Source of the DNA: Spraguea lophii
Taxonomy: Eukaryota; Microsporidia; Spragueidae
Reading direction: 5' to 3'
Length of the DNA: 64,000 bases
Assembly: GCA_001887945.1 (NCBI GenBank)
Contig: LDOQ01000098.1
Span: 1 to 64,000 of the forward strand
Both the position numbers and the translations under genes were made by a program. Below the pieces are notes generated by a model. That model saw nothing but the letters and a program-made list of their open reading frames with translations, was not told the origin of the DNA and did no database searches. Shown one piece after another: positions 20,821 to 29,329 of this stretch; the first letter of the stretch is position 1, and each line of letters opens with the position of its first letter.

Positions 20821-22941
20821 ATGGGGTCTACTCAGTCATCACTTCCTTGTTTACAAATTCTTAGAGTTAAAGAAAATTCATTAGCACACAAAAACAATAT
20901 TTTACCATTTATGCATTATATCTATCAGATAAACAATCAATCTATATCATCACCTGAAGAGGCGAAGAGGTTATTGAGTGAATGGGAAGATGAGTTGGTT
21001 TTGAAATTGTTTGATGTAAGAGAAGAAGAGGAGTTTGATATTACTTTGAAAAAAACTGGTAATCAATCTTTGGGTATAAGTGTGAAATTACATGAGAATA
21101 AACCTATTTTGTTGGCATTAAAAGTTATGGAAGTGCAAAATGAACAATTGAAAGATAAATTGATAGAAGATGTGGATTTTATAATAGGAATAGAAAACTG
21201 TTATTTGGAGGAAGAGGATAGATTTTTTAAAAGGTTATATCAGGAAAGAGGGCAAACTGTGGTATTGTTGGTCTTTAATGAAGTTAGTCGAACTATTAGA
21301 AGAGTGGAAGTAGTGCCTGGTGATGATGAATTATTGGGTTGTAGTGTAGGAAGTGGTATTTTACATTCAATACCTCACGAAAAGATGGATATTAAAATGG
21401 ATTATACTGAAAACAATCCACAATTGGATGAAATAAGAAAAATGGTAAGAGAAAATAAAAAGGAGAATGAAGATGCTGTTGATGAAGCAGTCGAATTAAA
21501 AAAAGAAGATGTAATTTCTGAAAAGAAAGATAATGTTGAAATGAATGTGGATACGAAAAGTGAAGAAAATGCTATTGAAGTAGATAGTAAAAAGGAAGAC
21601 ACCAAGGAAGAAATCCCAACTGATATTTTAGATACTAAGAACAAAAAAGTGGAGGAATATGAAAAAGAAAGTGAAATTAAAGAAGAAAAACAGAAAAATA
21701 AAGAAATTGAGCAAAACCAGCAGAATAAAGAAGAAGATAAACATTCTATTAAAAATAACAACGAGATAAAGAATAAAGAAATATCTGATGCAGAAACAAA
21801 AAAAGATAAAGACATGGAAAAACACAAAATGATTCCTGAACCAAACAATAAAATAAATGAAGTAAAAACTGCGAAAAACAAACCAGTCGATTCTTCACTA
21901 AAAAAATCGACTATTCCTTTACCAAAGCCACAAAATCAGCCAATACCAAATTCAAATGAAAACAATATAATAGAAAGTAAGAAAGTATCAGATACTTTAC
22001 ACTCTGAAAAACTTAAAAATACAGATAAAATCAATAAAGAACAAAAAACAATTACACCACAATCAAAATCAGAATATGAAGATAAGGATATAATACAATC
22101 TTCTAAAGACAATGTAAAATACGAAGGAAAAAATAATATTAAATCACCCGAATTAACAGAAAGAAGTAGTCTTATAGATTTACTTTCTAGTCCACAAGTA
22201 GAAAACGATGAAGAAATGTTAGGAGATGATAAAAACAATACAAACGTAAAACCTGAAGAAAATAATATTAAATCCCCTGAATCAATAGAAAGAAGTAATC
22301 TTGCAAATTTACTTTCTGATCCACAGATAGAAAATGATGATGAAGAATTTGATTTAGGAGAAAAAGAAGAGATAGAAAATAATATTTCAGATGAAGATAA
22401 AATAGGAATAAATACGACTACTGAAAATCTTAAAACAGTAAAAGAGAAAGACGTAGATAATAAAGAAAAAATTAAGACACCATCCAAAGAAATTTCCAGT
22501 GATCACAATGATGTTCAACACTTAGAAAGGGAAGTAAACAATCTGAATATTACGAAACCGGAACCTAAAAAAGAAAATAAAGAAGACGATTTAATAAAAA
22601 ATAATAATAATAAAATTATAGAATCTCAGAATAAAGTTGATATACCCGATGACAATATAAAATCAAGAGAAAATTTAATTTCTTTATTGAATGCTACTCC
22701 ACCTATCATGAAAAATAAAGATTTAAAAATAAAAAATGATAATAAAATATTGTTAACGTTAGAAAAAAACAAGAGTGAAAATAATTTTAGTACAGAATCG
22801 TTATCTGATCCTGGAAAAGAAGAAGAAATAGATTTAAATGATGTATATCTTAAAATAAGAAAGAGTAATTCTGATGATTGCAATTCTATTGATATAGAAA
22901 AAAAGAGAGACGCTAAAGAATTACCAGAAGATTTCTTTTAA
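20821..22941 (+). CDS. GRASP-family Golgi protein with long acidic tail
   Basis: 706 aa from ATG at 20821. This start gives MGSTQSS, with Gly2 placed for N-myristoylation as in GRASP55/65; seven upstream in-frame codons begin at a less likely ATG. Residues about 10-190 form two PDZ-like GRASP domains. Landmarks are LQILRVKENSLAHKNNILPF early, then VEVVPGDDELLGCSVGSGIL near the end, a close match to the conserved 'V.V.P....g.LG..ig.G.LH.iP' block. GRASP tethers Golgi membranes and supports unconventional secretion. The rest, about 500 residues, is Lys/Glu/Asn-rich and disordered, with three imperfect repeats around NIKSPELTERSSLIDLLSSP, NIKSPESIERSNLANLLSDP and NIKSRENLISLLNATP. Opposite-strand frames are shadows. 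Confidence 0.88.
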   Translation: MGSTQSSLPCLQILRVKENSLAHKNNILPFMHYIYQINNQSISSPEEAKRLLSEWEDELVLKLFDVREEEEFDITLKKTGNQSLGISVKLHENKPILLALKVMEVQNEQLKDKLIEDVDFIIGIENCYLEEEDRFFKRLYQERGQTVVLLVFNEVSRTIRRVEVVPGDDELLGCSVGSGILHSIPHEKMDIKMDYTENNPQLDEIRKMVRENKKENEDAVDEAVELKKEDVISEKKDNVEMNVDTKSEENAIEVDSKKEDTKEEIPTDILDTKNKKVEEYEKESEIKEEKQKNKEIEQNQQNKEEDKHSIKNNNEIKNKEISDAETKKDKDMEKHKMIPEPNNKINEVKTAKNKPVDSSLKKSTIPLPKPQNQPIPNSNENNIIESKKVSDTLHSEKLKNTDKINKEQKTITPQSKSEYEDKDIIQSSKDNVKYEGKNNIKSPELTERSSLIDLLSSPQVENDEEMLGDDKNNTNVKPEENNIKSPESIERSNLANLLSDPQIENDDEEFDLGEKEEIENNISDEDKIGINTTTENLKTVKEKDVDNKEKIKTPSKEISSDHNDVQHLEREVNNLNITKPEPKKENKEDDLIKNNNNKIIESQNKVDIPDDNIKSRENLISLLNATPPIMKNKDLKIKNDNKILLTLEKNKSENNFSTESLSDPGKEEEIDLNDVYLKIRKSNSDDCNSIDIEKKRDAKELPEDFF

Positions 22942-23167
22942 AAATAAAAAGTACTTTTAAAAATATTTTAATGAATTTTCTTATAAATAATAATTATTTA
23001 ATTGGCTATAATATCAATTATATTTAAAATAGAATATTAGATGCTTATTTTATATTAGGCCTAAGAATCTCTTCATGTCTTCTCTTCTTTTTGGAAAATA
23101 GATTAATTACACCGTTTTCTTAGGCATAGTAATTTAGATATTACTGTCAAATAAATAATAATTTTAA
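22942..23167. other. Convergent intergenic spacer
   Basis: 226 bases between the ends of the GRASP and MCM6 genes. The minus strand holds a tiny frame starting ATGCCTAAGAAAACG that stops after six codons. Nothing else was noted. Confidence 0.4.
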
Positions 23168-25294
23168 TTAAATATCATAATTAGGATGAATAAACAATAA
23201 TTCATTCTCTTCATAAATTATACCTTCTTTTGCTATTAAAAATTCTAATGTATCTTCTGCCCTTTCTTTTTCTTTAATGAAAGCATCTTCTGTATCTAAA
23301 TATTGTTCATTTTCTTCCAAATGAAAAGATATAAGATTTTCTTTGTTCATTGGGTCTTTGGTCTTAAGAATATAAATTAAAGAATTTTTTATTCTTTGGA
23401 AATCTTTTGGATCAATTGAAATTTTTTGTCCTATTTTTTCCATAGTAATTTCATCTGATATTATTTCTACAACAGAGGATTTTAGGAGACGGAAAGCTTC
23501 TTCTACGTACGATGGTCTTACTTCTGGATCACAATGTAATTTAGCTAAAGCTTCACTAAGACGTATTAAACTTTCTAAATGTCTGACAGACATTTTGTAA
23601 TTATTTTGATTTATAAGTGAGTCTTGACGTAGTTTTACATATTTTTTAATTATCTGGTTTTTTGTATCCTCTGTCATCGTTGGTTGTAAATTTTTTACGT
23701 ATCTAAGATATAATTTAACTTCATCAAGAGAAAAATACGATTTGTTGAAGGTTAATTCATTTTCTTCATAATTTTGATGATTATTAAGAATATGTGCTGC
23801 AACATTTAAATCTGAAGAATAATCTACTTCGTCGATAAGAACGAAATATAAATCAAACCTGGACATAATTGGTGCACTCATATTTATATTTTGTCTTAAA
23901 TTCTTTCTTTTATCATATCGTCCACTTATAGGATTAGCAGCAGCTAATACACTAGTACGCGCATTTAGAGTTGCATGAATTCCAGCTTTAGATATTGTTA
24001 TTGTCTGTTGTTCCATAGCTTCATGTATTGATACTTGATCTTTATAATTCATTTTATCAAATTCATCTATACAACATATTCCATTGTCGCTTAACATCAA
24101 TGCACCAGCTTCAATTGCAAATTCTCCCGTTTCTCCATCTCTTAAAACAGAAGCAGTAAGACCTGCAGCAGAAGTACTCTTACCTGATGTATATACGCTT
24201 CTTGGCAATATTTTGGATGTTTGTTTTAATATTTGAGATTTTGCAGTACCAGGATCTCCTACTAATAAAAGATTTATATCACCTCTTAATTTTATTTTAT
24301 CCAAAGTCTTCTTCTGAACTCCACCCACCAGCATAAGTAAAATAGAATTTTTTATAGCATAATGACCATGGATAGAAGGAAATAAAGAAGAACTAAGTTT
24401 ATGGTATAAATCACCTTCTTCTTTTATTCTGTCAATAATTTTTAACTCTTCAGTAGTAAATTCTTCAGTTTCATTTTTTATTCCTTTGCTTATCTCTTCT
24501 ATTCCTGTGCATAAAAATCCTAATTTAAAATTTAAATCTTTTATGTTGATATTTCTCCTATGCTTCAGATTTTCTTCTTGACCACCAAGCACTGGAACAG
24601 TTTTATTTTGTGGAAGCATCATTTGTATTATATCTGGAAGTAATATTAAATGTCCTGTAAAAAATAAAGTATCACCAGGTCTTATATTCTCAGTAAGTTC
24701 ATTTCTTACGATAACATCCATATTTCTTGGAAGTGATCCACTTGGAATTTCTTCTGTTATTTCTTGTACATGCACTCTTTGCCAATTTACGAATTCACTT
24801 TGTTCTACATCTAATTTCCAACTCCTTCTATTAGAACACATGTGGTTATTACAAATCAAAGGTTCTGTATATTTATATTCTTGTTTTACGTTATTAACCA
24901 CTGCATTGCACATCTTACAATTAAATGTTCCTTCTATTATCTCTGGTCTCACTTGTGATGTACGTGTAACTGTACTTTTAAATGTAATTAATCTATTGAG
25001 CTTATCAGTTTTTAGTTCTCTTATTTTATGGCTGATAAAATTATTAAAAAAACTAATATCTATCTTTACATCTTTTTCAAAGTGATGTTGAATATAATTG
25101 AATAATATTTTTTCTAATTCTGGTTTTAAATGTACATAATTTTTTATTATTTCTGAACATAAATCAGAAGAAAATGCTTGAAGAGTCATAATGTCTATTT
25201 TCAATGTTCTTTTATTTTTAAGTAAAATATTTTCTAATTCTGAAGAATAATGAGATGAAATGAAAGATTGAAAATCTTGTTTTACCGTATCCAT
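23168..25294 (-). CDS. MCM6: MCM6 replicative helicase subunit
   Basis: 708 aa from the ATG at 25294, which directly follows CCC; a frame from TTG six bases earlier is not the start. An N-terminal zinc finger has paired cysteines in GTFNCKMC and CNNHMCSN. The stretch SEFVNWQRVHVQEITEEIPSGSLPR is MCM6-type and separates it from other MCM paralogues. AAA+ motifs: Walker A GDPGTAKSQ from residue 346, Walker B CCIDEFDKM with Asp410 and Glu411, and arginine finger SRFDL with Arg479. A winged-helix-like end follows. It forms the MCM2-7 ring that unwinds DNA at origins and forks. It is somewhat shorter than yeast and animal MCM6, mostly at the N-terminus. The next minus-strand gene ends only 66 bases upstream of its start. 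Confidence 0.93.
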   Translation of the reverse strand: MDTVKQDFQSFISSHYSSELENILLKNKRTLKIDIMTLQAFSSDLCSEIIKNYVHLKPELEKILFNYIQHHFEKDVKIDISFFNNFISHKIRELKTDKLNRLITFKSTVTRTSQVRPEIIEGTFNCKMCNAVVNNVKQEYKYTEPLICNNHMCSNRRSWKLDVEQSEFVNWQRVHVQEITEEIPSGSLPRNMDVIVRNELTENIRPGDTLFFTGHLILLPDIIQMMLPQNKTVPVLGGQEENLKHRRNINIKDLNFKLGFLCTGIEEISKGIKNETEEFTTEELKIIDRIKEEGDLYHKLSSSLFPSIHGHYAIKNSILLMLVGGVQKKTLDKIKLRGDINLLLVGDPGTAKSQILKQTSKILPRSVYTSGKSTSAAGLTASVLRDGETGEFAIEAGALMLSDNGICCIDEFDKMNYKDQVSIHEAMEQQTITISKAGIHATLNARTSVLAAANPISGRYDKRKNLRQNINMSAPIMSRFDLYFVLIDEVDYSSDLNVAAHILNNHQNYEENELTFNKSYFSLDEVKLYLRYVKNLQPTMTEDTKNQIIKKYVKLRQDSLINQNNYKMSVRHLESLIRLSEALAKLHCDPEVRPSYVEEAFRLLKSSVVEIISDEITMEKIGQKISIDPKDFQRIKNSLIYILKTKDPMNKENLISFHLEENEQYLDTEDAFIKEKERAEDTLEFLIAKEGIIYEENELLFIHPNYDI

Positions 25295-25360
25295 GGGCAA
25301 AAAACAAAAAAAATTTTTTATATAATTTTTATTTTAACTCTTAAAAATTTTTAACTTCCT

Positions 25361-26068
25361 TTATTCAGATTTCTTTTTGCTATCATCTTTTTCGTAATAT
25401 TTCTCTACTTCATTTGCATCAATTCCGATTTTTTTATTTTTTGCGACTGAGGATAAACCCTTTACACCGGTGATTTCAACTACACCACTTCTGAAGTATG
25501 AAGCATATCTAAATCCAGTTATTGAATTTAATAGGCCTTCGACTCCTTTCTCGGTTTTAGGTACACCTTCTCCAGTAAATTCTAAAGGAACTTGAACATT
25601 TTCTTTTCCTTTAATGGGCGCATTATCATCTATTCCTTTTTTAAGTCTTTCATCGAAACTTTTTGCAGAAAATTTTTCTTCTTGCTCTCCTTTCGCAAAT
25701 GTTCCTTCAGATCCTAAATATACCAAAATATACCCATATTGTAATTTCTTTTCAGTAGCAGTATAAGGGCTGCGTACGAAAACTGAAACTGTTCTTGTGT
25801 AAAATACCATGAATAAACATCCAAATCCTACAATGGATAATATTGCGTTAATAATCGATGCCAGTTTTCCATCTTTAACAAATAACCCTATTACTGACAT
25901 CCCTAATATAATAACAAGAACTATTGCTAAATAATACCATGACCAAAGAATACAAGATTTCTCCCAAAAATATGTGTAAAGGAAGAGTACTAATGTTGCT
26001 AATAAAAGAAAACTAGGGATAGAAAATCCAAGAATCTTTAGCTTGTTGTTATTGTTGTTTTCAGACAT
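25361..26068 (-). CDS. Three-TM membrane protein, paralogue of 26500-28461
   Basis: 235 aa, no named family. Three membrane helices at about residues 14-35, 44-65 and 70-92 follow a short Asn-rich N-terminus. A soluble C-terminal domain of about 140 residues follows and ends Lys/Ser-rich. Landmarks are LQYGYILVYLGSEGTFAKGE and YFRSGVVEITGVKGL. These align in order and spacing with KKIIIFLGDINDTYAKQD and FLKEGYIDIKKKGI of the divergent neighbour starting at 26500, and the hydrophobic profile of the three helices is the same. I infer an ancient local duplication. Start: ATG at 26068 preceded by CTCCT, not a full CCC. Confidence 0.75.
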   Translation of the reverse strand: MSENNNNNKLKILGFSIPSFLLLATLVLFLYTYFWEKSCILWSWYYLAIVLVIILGMSVIGLFVKDGKLASIINAILSIVGFGCLFMVFYTRTVSVFVRSPYTATEKKLQYGYILVYLGSEGTFAKGEQEEKFSAKSFDERLKKGIDDNAPIKGKENVQVPLEFTGEGVPKTEKGVEGLLNSITGFRYASYFRSGVVEITGVKGLSSVAKNKKIGIDANEVEKYYEKDDSKKKSE

Positions 26069-26499
26069 AGGAGTATGTTATCCTGAGTATTTATATTTTT
26101 TTTGCCTAAAATAGACGAATGAGAAAATCACCTCCTTTTTCATAATTCATAAAAAAATTGATAAAATAGGAGTTCGTGAAATTAAAATATTGACATATTT
26201 ATTTTTCATTCGTTATTGATATTTATTTTATTTCAATGAATGATGATTAATGCTTTTTTATCAGCAATGAACAAATGAAAAAATAATCTTTCATAATTTC
26301 CATATAGCAATCTCGATTTTTATTTGATGTGTAAAATATCGATGTTTTTGAAATCAAGACATCAATCACCCATTATGTTCAACTTTTGATTTAATAAAAA
26401 CGATTAATTACAGATCTTTTCCTGTGTAAAAATCAGAACTGTGCTGATACATGTTTTGATATATTCTTTTCTTAAAAATTATTATTCATATGTTCATAA
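26069..26499. promoter_or_regulatory. Divergent promoter region of the paralogue pair
   Basis: 430 bases between two head-to-head genes that appear to be paralogues. AT-rich, without a CCC run at either start. No internal inverted symmetry was obvious. Confidence 0.35.
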
Positions 26500-28461
26500 A
26501 TGAAATGGATGTGGGATCTATTGGACGATGATTCTGATGAAAATGGGACGAAAAATAAAGATGGTCAGAAAAATCCTCAGACGGGTAAAAATACAGAAAA
26601 AAACAATAAATCTAATACAAAAATGAAAGAGGAAAAAAACAAACAAAATAAAACTAAGACCAATGAATCTGACCGTAAAAATTCAGAGGCAGTGAAACAA
26701 CAAACAAATGGAGAAAAAAAGAAAGAAGATGAATGGATGAAAAAAGAAAAAGAGAAAAAAGAACAGGAACAGGAACAAAAAGCTAAAGTTGATAAAAAAG
26801 AACATGAACAAAAAGCTGAAGTTGATAAAAAGAGAAAGGAACAGGATGAAAACCTAAAAAAGGCGCAAAACGAAAAAGGAAGAAAGAAAAAAGAGCAAGA
26901 CGAAAGGGAAAGAAAGGAAAAAGAACGCGAAGAAAAATTAAAAAAAGAACAAGAAGAAAATGAAGCCGATAAAAAAAGAACAGAGAAAGAAGGAAAATTA
27001 AAAAAGGAGCAATATGAAGATGAAAGAAAGAAAAAAGAGCAAAACGAAAGGGAAAGAAAGGAAAAAGAACACGAAGAGGAATTAGAAAAAAAGAAGCATG
27101 AAAAATTAAAGAGAGAACAAGAAAAAGCTGAAGCTGATAATAAGAAAAGAGAGCAAGATGAAAAATTAAAGAGAGAACAAAACGAAAGGGAAAGAAAAGA
27201 AAAAGAACACGAAGACAAATTAAAAAACGAACAAAATGAAAAAGACAAACTAAGAAAAGAACAAGATGAAAAAGTTGCAGCCGATAAAAAGATAAGAGAG
27301 GAAGACAAATTAAAAAAAGAGCAAGATGAAAAAGACAAACTAAGAAAAGAAAAGGAAGACAAATTAAAGAAAGAGCAAGATGAAATTTTAAAAAAAGAAC
27401 ACGAAGAGAAATTAAAAAAAGAGCAAGATGAAAAATTAAAAAAAGAACAAGAACAAGCTGATAAACTAAAGAGAGAAAAAGAAGACAAATTAAAAAACGA
27501 ACAAGATGAAAAAGACAAACTAAGAAAAGAGCAAGATGAAAAAGACAAACTAAAAAAGGAACAAGATGAACAAGACAAACTAAGAAAAGAAAAGGAACAA
27601 AAAATTGAAGCAGATAAAAAGGGAAGAGAGGAACAAGAAAAAGCTGAAGCTGAAAAACTAAGAGAAGAAAAAGAAAACAAATTAAAGAAAGAACAAGATG
27701 AAAAACTAAGAAAAGAAAAGGAAGACCAATTAAAAAAAGAACAAGATGAAAAAGAAAAAAAGGAAAACGAAGAAGGTAAAATTTATACAACAAATATAAT
27801 TATAATGATCATATCCTGGTTATTACTAATAATTCTTTTATTCTACTCCTACATTTTAAAAGATATAAGTTTACTATGGGAATTCCATTATCTGCTTATA
27901 ACAACGATCACTCTTTTAATTCTCACAGGTTGTATATTTATCCGAAACAAGATATCCATAATAATATGCACATTATTATTTCTAATATACTTAATAGCAT
28001 ACATATTAACATATATGTTCAGATCCGAATCAATTTTAATCCTCTCAACATTCAATAATTTTAGAACAACAGAATTCCACAATTTAGTAGCCAATAAAAA
28101 AATAATAATATTTTTAGGAGACATAAATGATACGTATGCAAAACAAGATATAAAATATTTAGTAGACACAGATATTCTAAAAGATATAAAAAGAGAAATG
28201 GAGAAAAAAATAACAAATCTAAAAATAAATGAAATAGAAATAGATATCAAACACAAAGATACATTAACCACAATGGCAATGGTAAATGATTTCTTAACTG
28301 CATTGAGAAAAGTAAGATTTACACAGTTTTTAAAAGAAGGATACATAGATATAAAAAAGAAAGGCATAGCAGCAAGAGCTAATGAATTGAATGTGGGTAA
28401 GAAATTGAAGGATTTAAAAAATAATTATTTTAAAAAAAGAGATATAAATAAATTATTATAA
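26500..28461 (+). CDS. Charged coiled-coil protein fused to a three-TM domain
   Basis: 653 aa. The first 427 residues are almost entirely Lys, Glu, Asp and Gln, built from degenerate KLKKEQDEK units, and predict a very long single helix or coil. From residue 432 three membrane helices follow (about 432-452, 462-482, 486-506), then a soluble domain of about 145 residues. That C-terminal part resembles the whole of the neighbouring 235-aa protein encoded divergently at 25361-26068, so the coil seems to be an addition to a shared membrane module. No signal peptide is visible, so the coil probably faces the cytosol. The two long opposite-strand frames (367 and 336 codons) are shadows of the K/E-rich repeats. 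No known family is recognised. Confidence 0.78.
   Translation: MKWMWDLLDDDSDENGTKNKDGQKNPQTGKNTEKNNKSNTKMKEEKNKQNKTKTNESDRKNSEAVKQQTNGEKKKEDEWMKKEKEKKEQEQEQKAKVDKKEHEQKAEVDKKRKEQDENLKKAQNEKGRKKKEQDERERKEKEREEKLKKEQEENEADKKRTEKEGKLKKEQYEDERKKKEQNERERKEKEHEEELEKKKHEKLKREQEKAEADNKKREQDEKLKREQNERERKEKEHEDKLKNEQNEKDKLRKEQDEKVAADKKIREEDKLKKEQDEKDKLRKEKEDKLKKEQDEILKKEHEEKLKKEQDEKLKKEQEQADKLKREKEDKLKNEQDEKDKLRKEQDEKDKLKKEQDEQDKLRKEKEQKIEADKKGREEQEKAEAEKLREEKENKLKKEQDEKLRKEKEDQLKKEQDEKEKKENEEGKIYTTNIIIMIISWLLLIILLFYSYILKDISLLWEFHYLLITTITLLILTGCIFIRNKISIIICTLLFLIYLIAYILTYMFRSESILILSTFNNFRTTEFHNLVANKKIIIFLGDINDTYAKQDIKYLVDTDILKDIKREMEKKITNLKINEIEIDIKHKDTLTTMAMVNDFLTALRKVRFTQFLKEGYIDIKKKGIAARANELNVGKKLKDLKNNYFKKRDINKLL
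26760..27775 (+). repeat. Coding low-complexity repeats (K/E/Q-rich)
   Basis: Degenerate tandem units encoding KLKKEQDEK, RKEKEREEK and ADKKxREQ variants fill about 1 kb of the gene. The purine-rich coding strand produces long open frames on the complementary strand that are not genes. Confidence 0.75.
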
Positions 28462-28773
28462 ATCTTTTATATTTAAATTATTATTATAATTATAATATTT
28501 ATCAACTAAATAATACCATCAACAATATAACAACTCTATCAATTAAATAAATATTATTTTTTTTCATTGGTTTCAATTATACAATTGATTATATTTGATA
28601 CGGATAAATAATTTAATAGATATTTTATTTATCTTATATTTATTTTAATTTCATACACTGTGTATTATACATTTTAAATAAAACTTTTTGGATGGTTATA
28701 ATCTATACTATGTGTGAAATGAAAATAATATTAAAATATATAAAAATATATTTGTATTGACTAATTTTGCTAC

Positions 28774-28850
28774 ATATATACATTAACATTATTTCGGATT
28801 ATTTTATAAATATATATACATTAACATTATCTTATATTATTTTATAAATT
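28774..28850. repeat. Two-copy tandem repeat
   Basis: Two copies of a unit of about 38 bases, each with TATATACATTAACATTAT followed by a T-rich half ending ATTATTTTATAAA. A short local duplication in spacer DNA. Confidence 0.55.
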
Positions 28851-29140
28851 ATTGGGATTTGTCGTAGAATAAATATTATTTCTCAGAATTTCTATGTGAT
28901 TCTTAAACTATTTTACGGTATAATACAAATAAAATAAATAAATAATATATAATGGTTTTCACATTTAACAAAATAGTATTGTAATATAATAATTTATTGA
29001 TTAAAAAAACTTATTATATTTTGTGTATTAAAGGGACTATAATCTATAATTAAATATTTTTGATCAATTAGTTTTATTGAATAAATTTTTATTAATATTT
29101 GATCCTTGTTTCATAAATATCGGTTATGATAAAAAATATA

Positions 29141-29265
29141 TATTAAATAAATATTTGTAATTAATTATTAAAGTTTTATTTTTGTATTAAATAAATATTT
29201 GTAATTAACTATTAAAAATCATATTTTTGTATTAAATAAATATTTGTAATTAAGTATTAAAATGA
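29141..29265. repeat. Three-copy ~45-bp tandem repeat
   Basis: Units start at 29141, 29185 and 29230 with TATTAAATAAATATTTGTAA and then vary slightly. The array ends about 65 bases upstream of the phosphatidylserine decarboxylase ATG. Confidence 0.65.
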
Positions 29266-29329
29266 TTTATCAATTTTCCTTTAGATTTTGTTTCGAAATA
29301 TTATTTTATTTCCCTACCCCTTAAAAACA

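Larger units (their letters stand above)
28462..29329. other. Gene-free stretch with two small tandem repeats
   Basis: About 870 bases upstream of the phosphatidylserine decarboxylase gene. It contains two units of about 38 bases around ATACATTAACATTAT (28774-28850) and three units of about 45 bases (29141-29265). CCC runs at 29313-29322 lie just before the downstream ATG. Confidence 0.55.

Noticed and set aside
21402..22487. Minus-strand frames of 159 and 183 codons
   Set aside because: Shadows of the acidic tail of the GRASP gene, which has a recognised N-terminal domain on the plus strand.
23041..23130. Minus-strand ATGCCTAAGAAAACG followed by a possible short intron and a basic C-terminus
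   Set aside because: Would encode only about 18 residues and matches no ribosomal or other known small protein.
26577..27793. Long minus-strand frames of 367 and 336 codons, Ser/Phe/Cys- or Leu/Phe-rich
   Set aside because: They are complements of the K/E-rich coding repeats on the plus strand; purine-rich codons leave few stops on the other strand.
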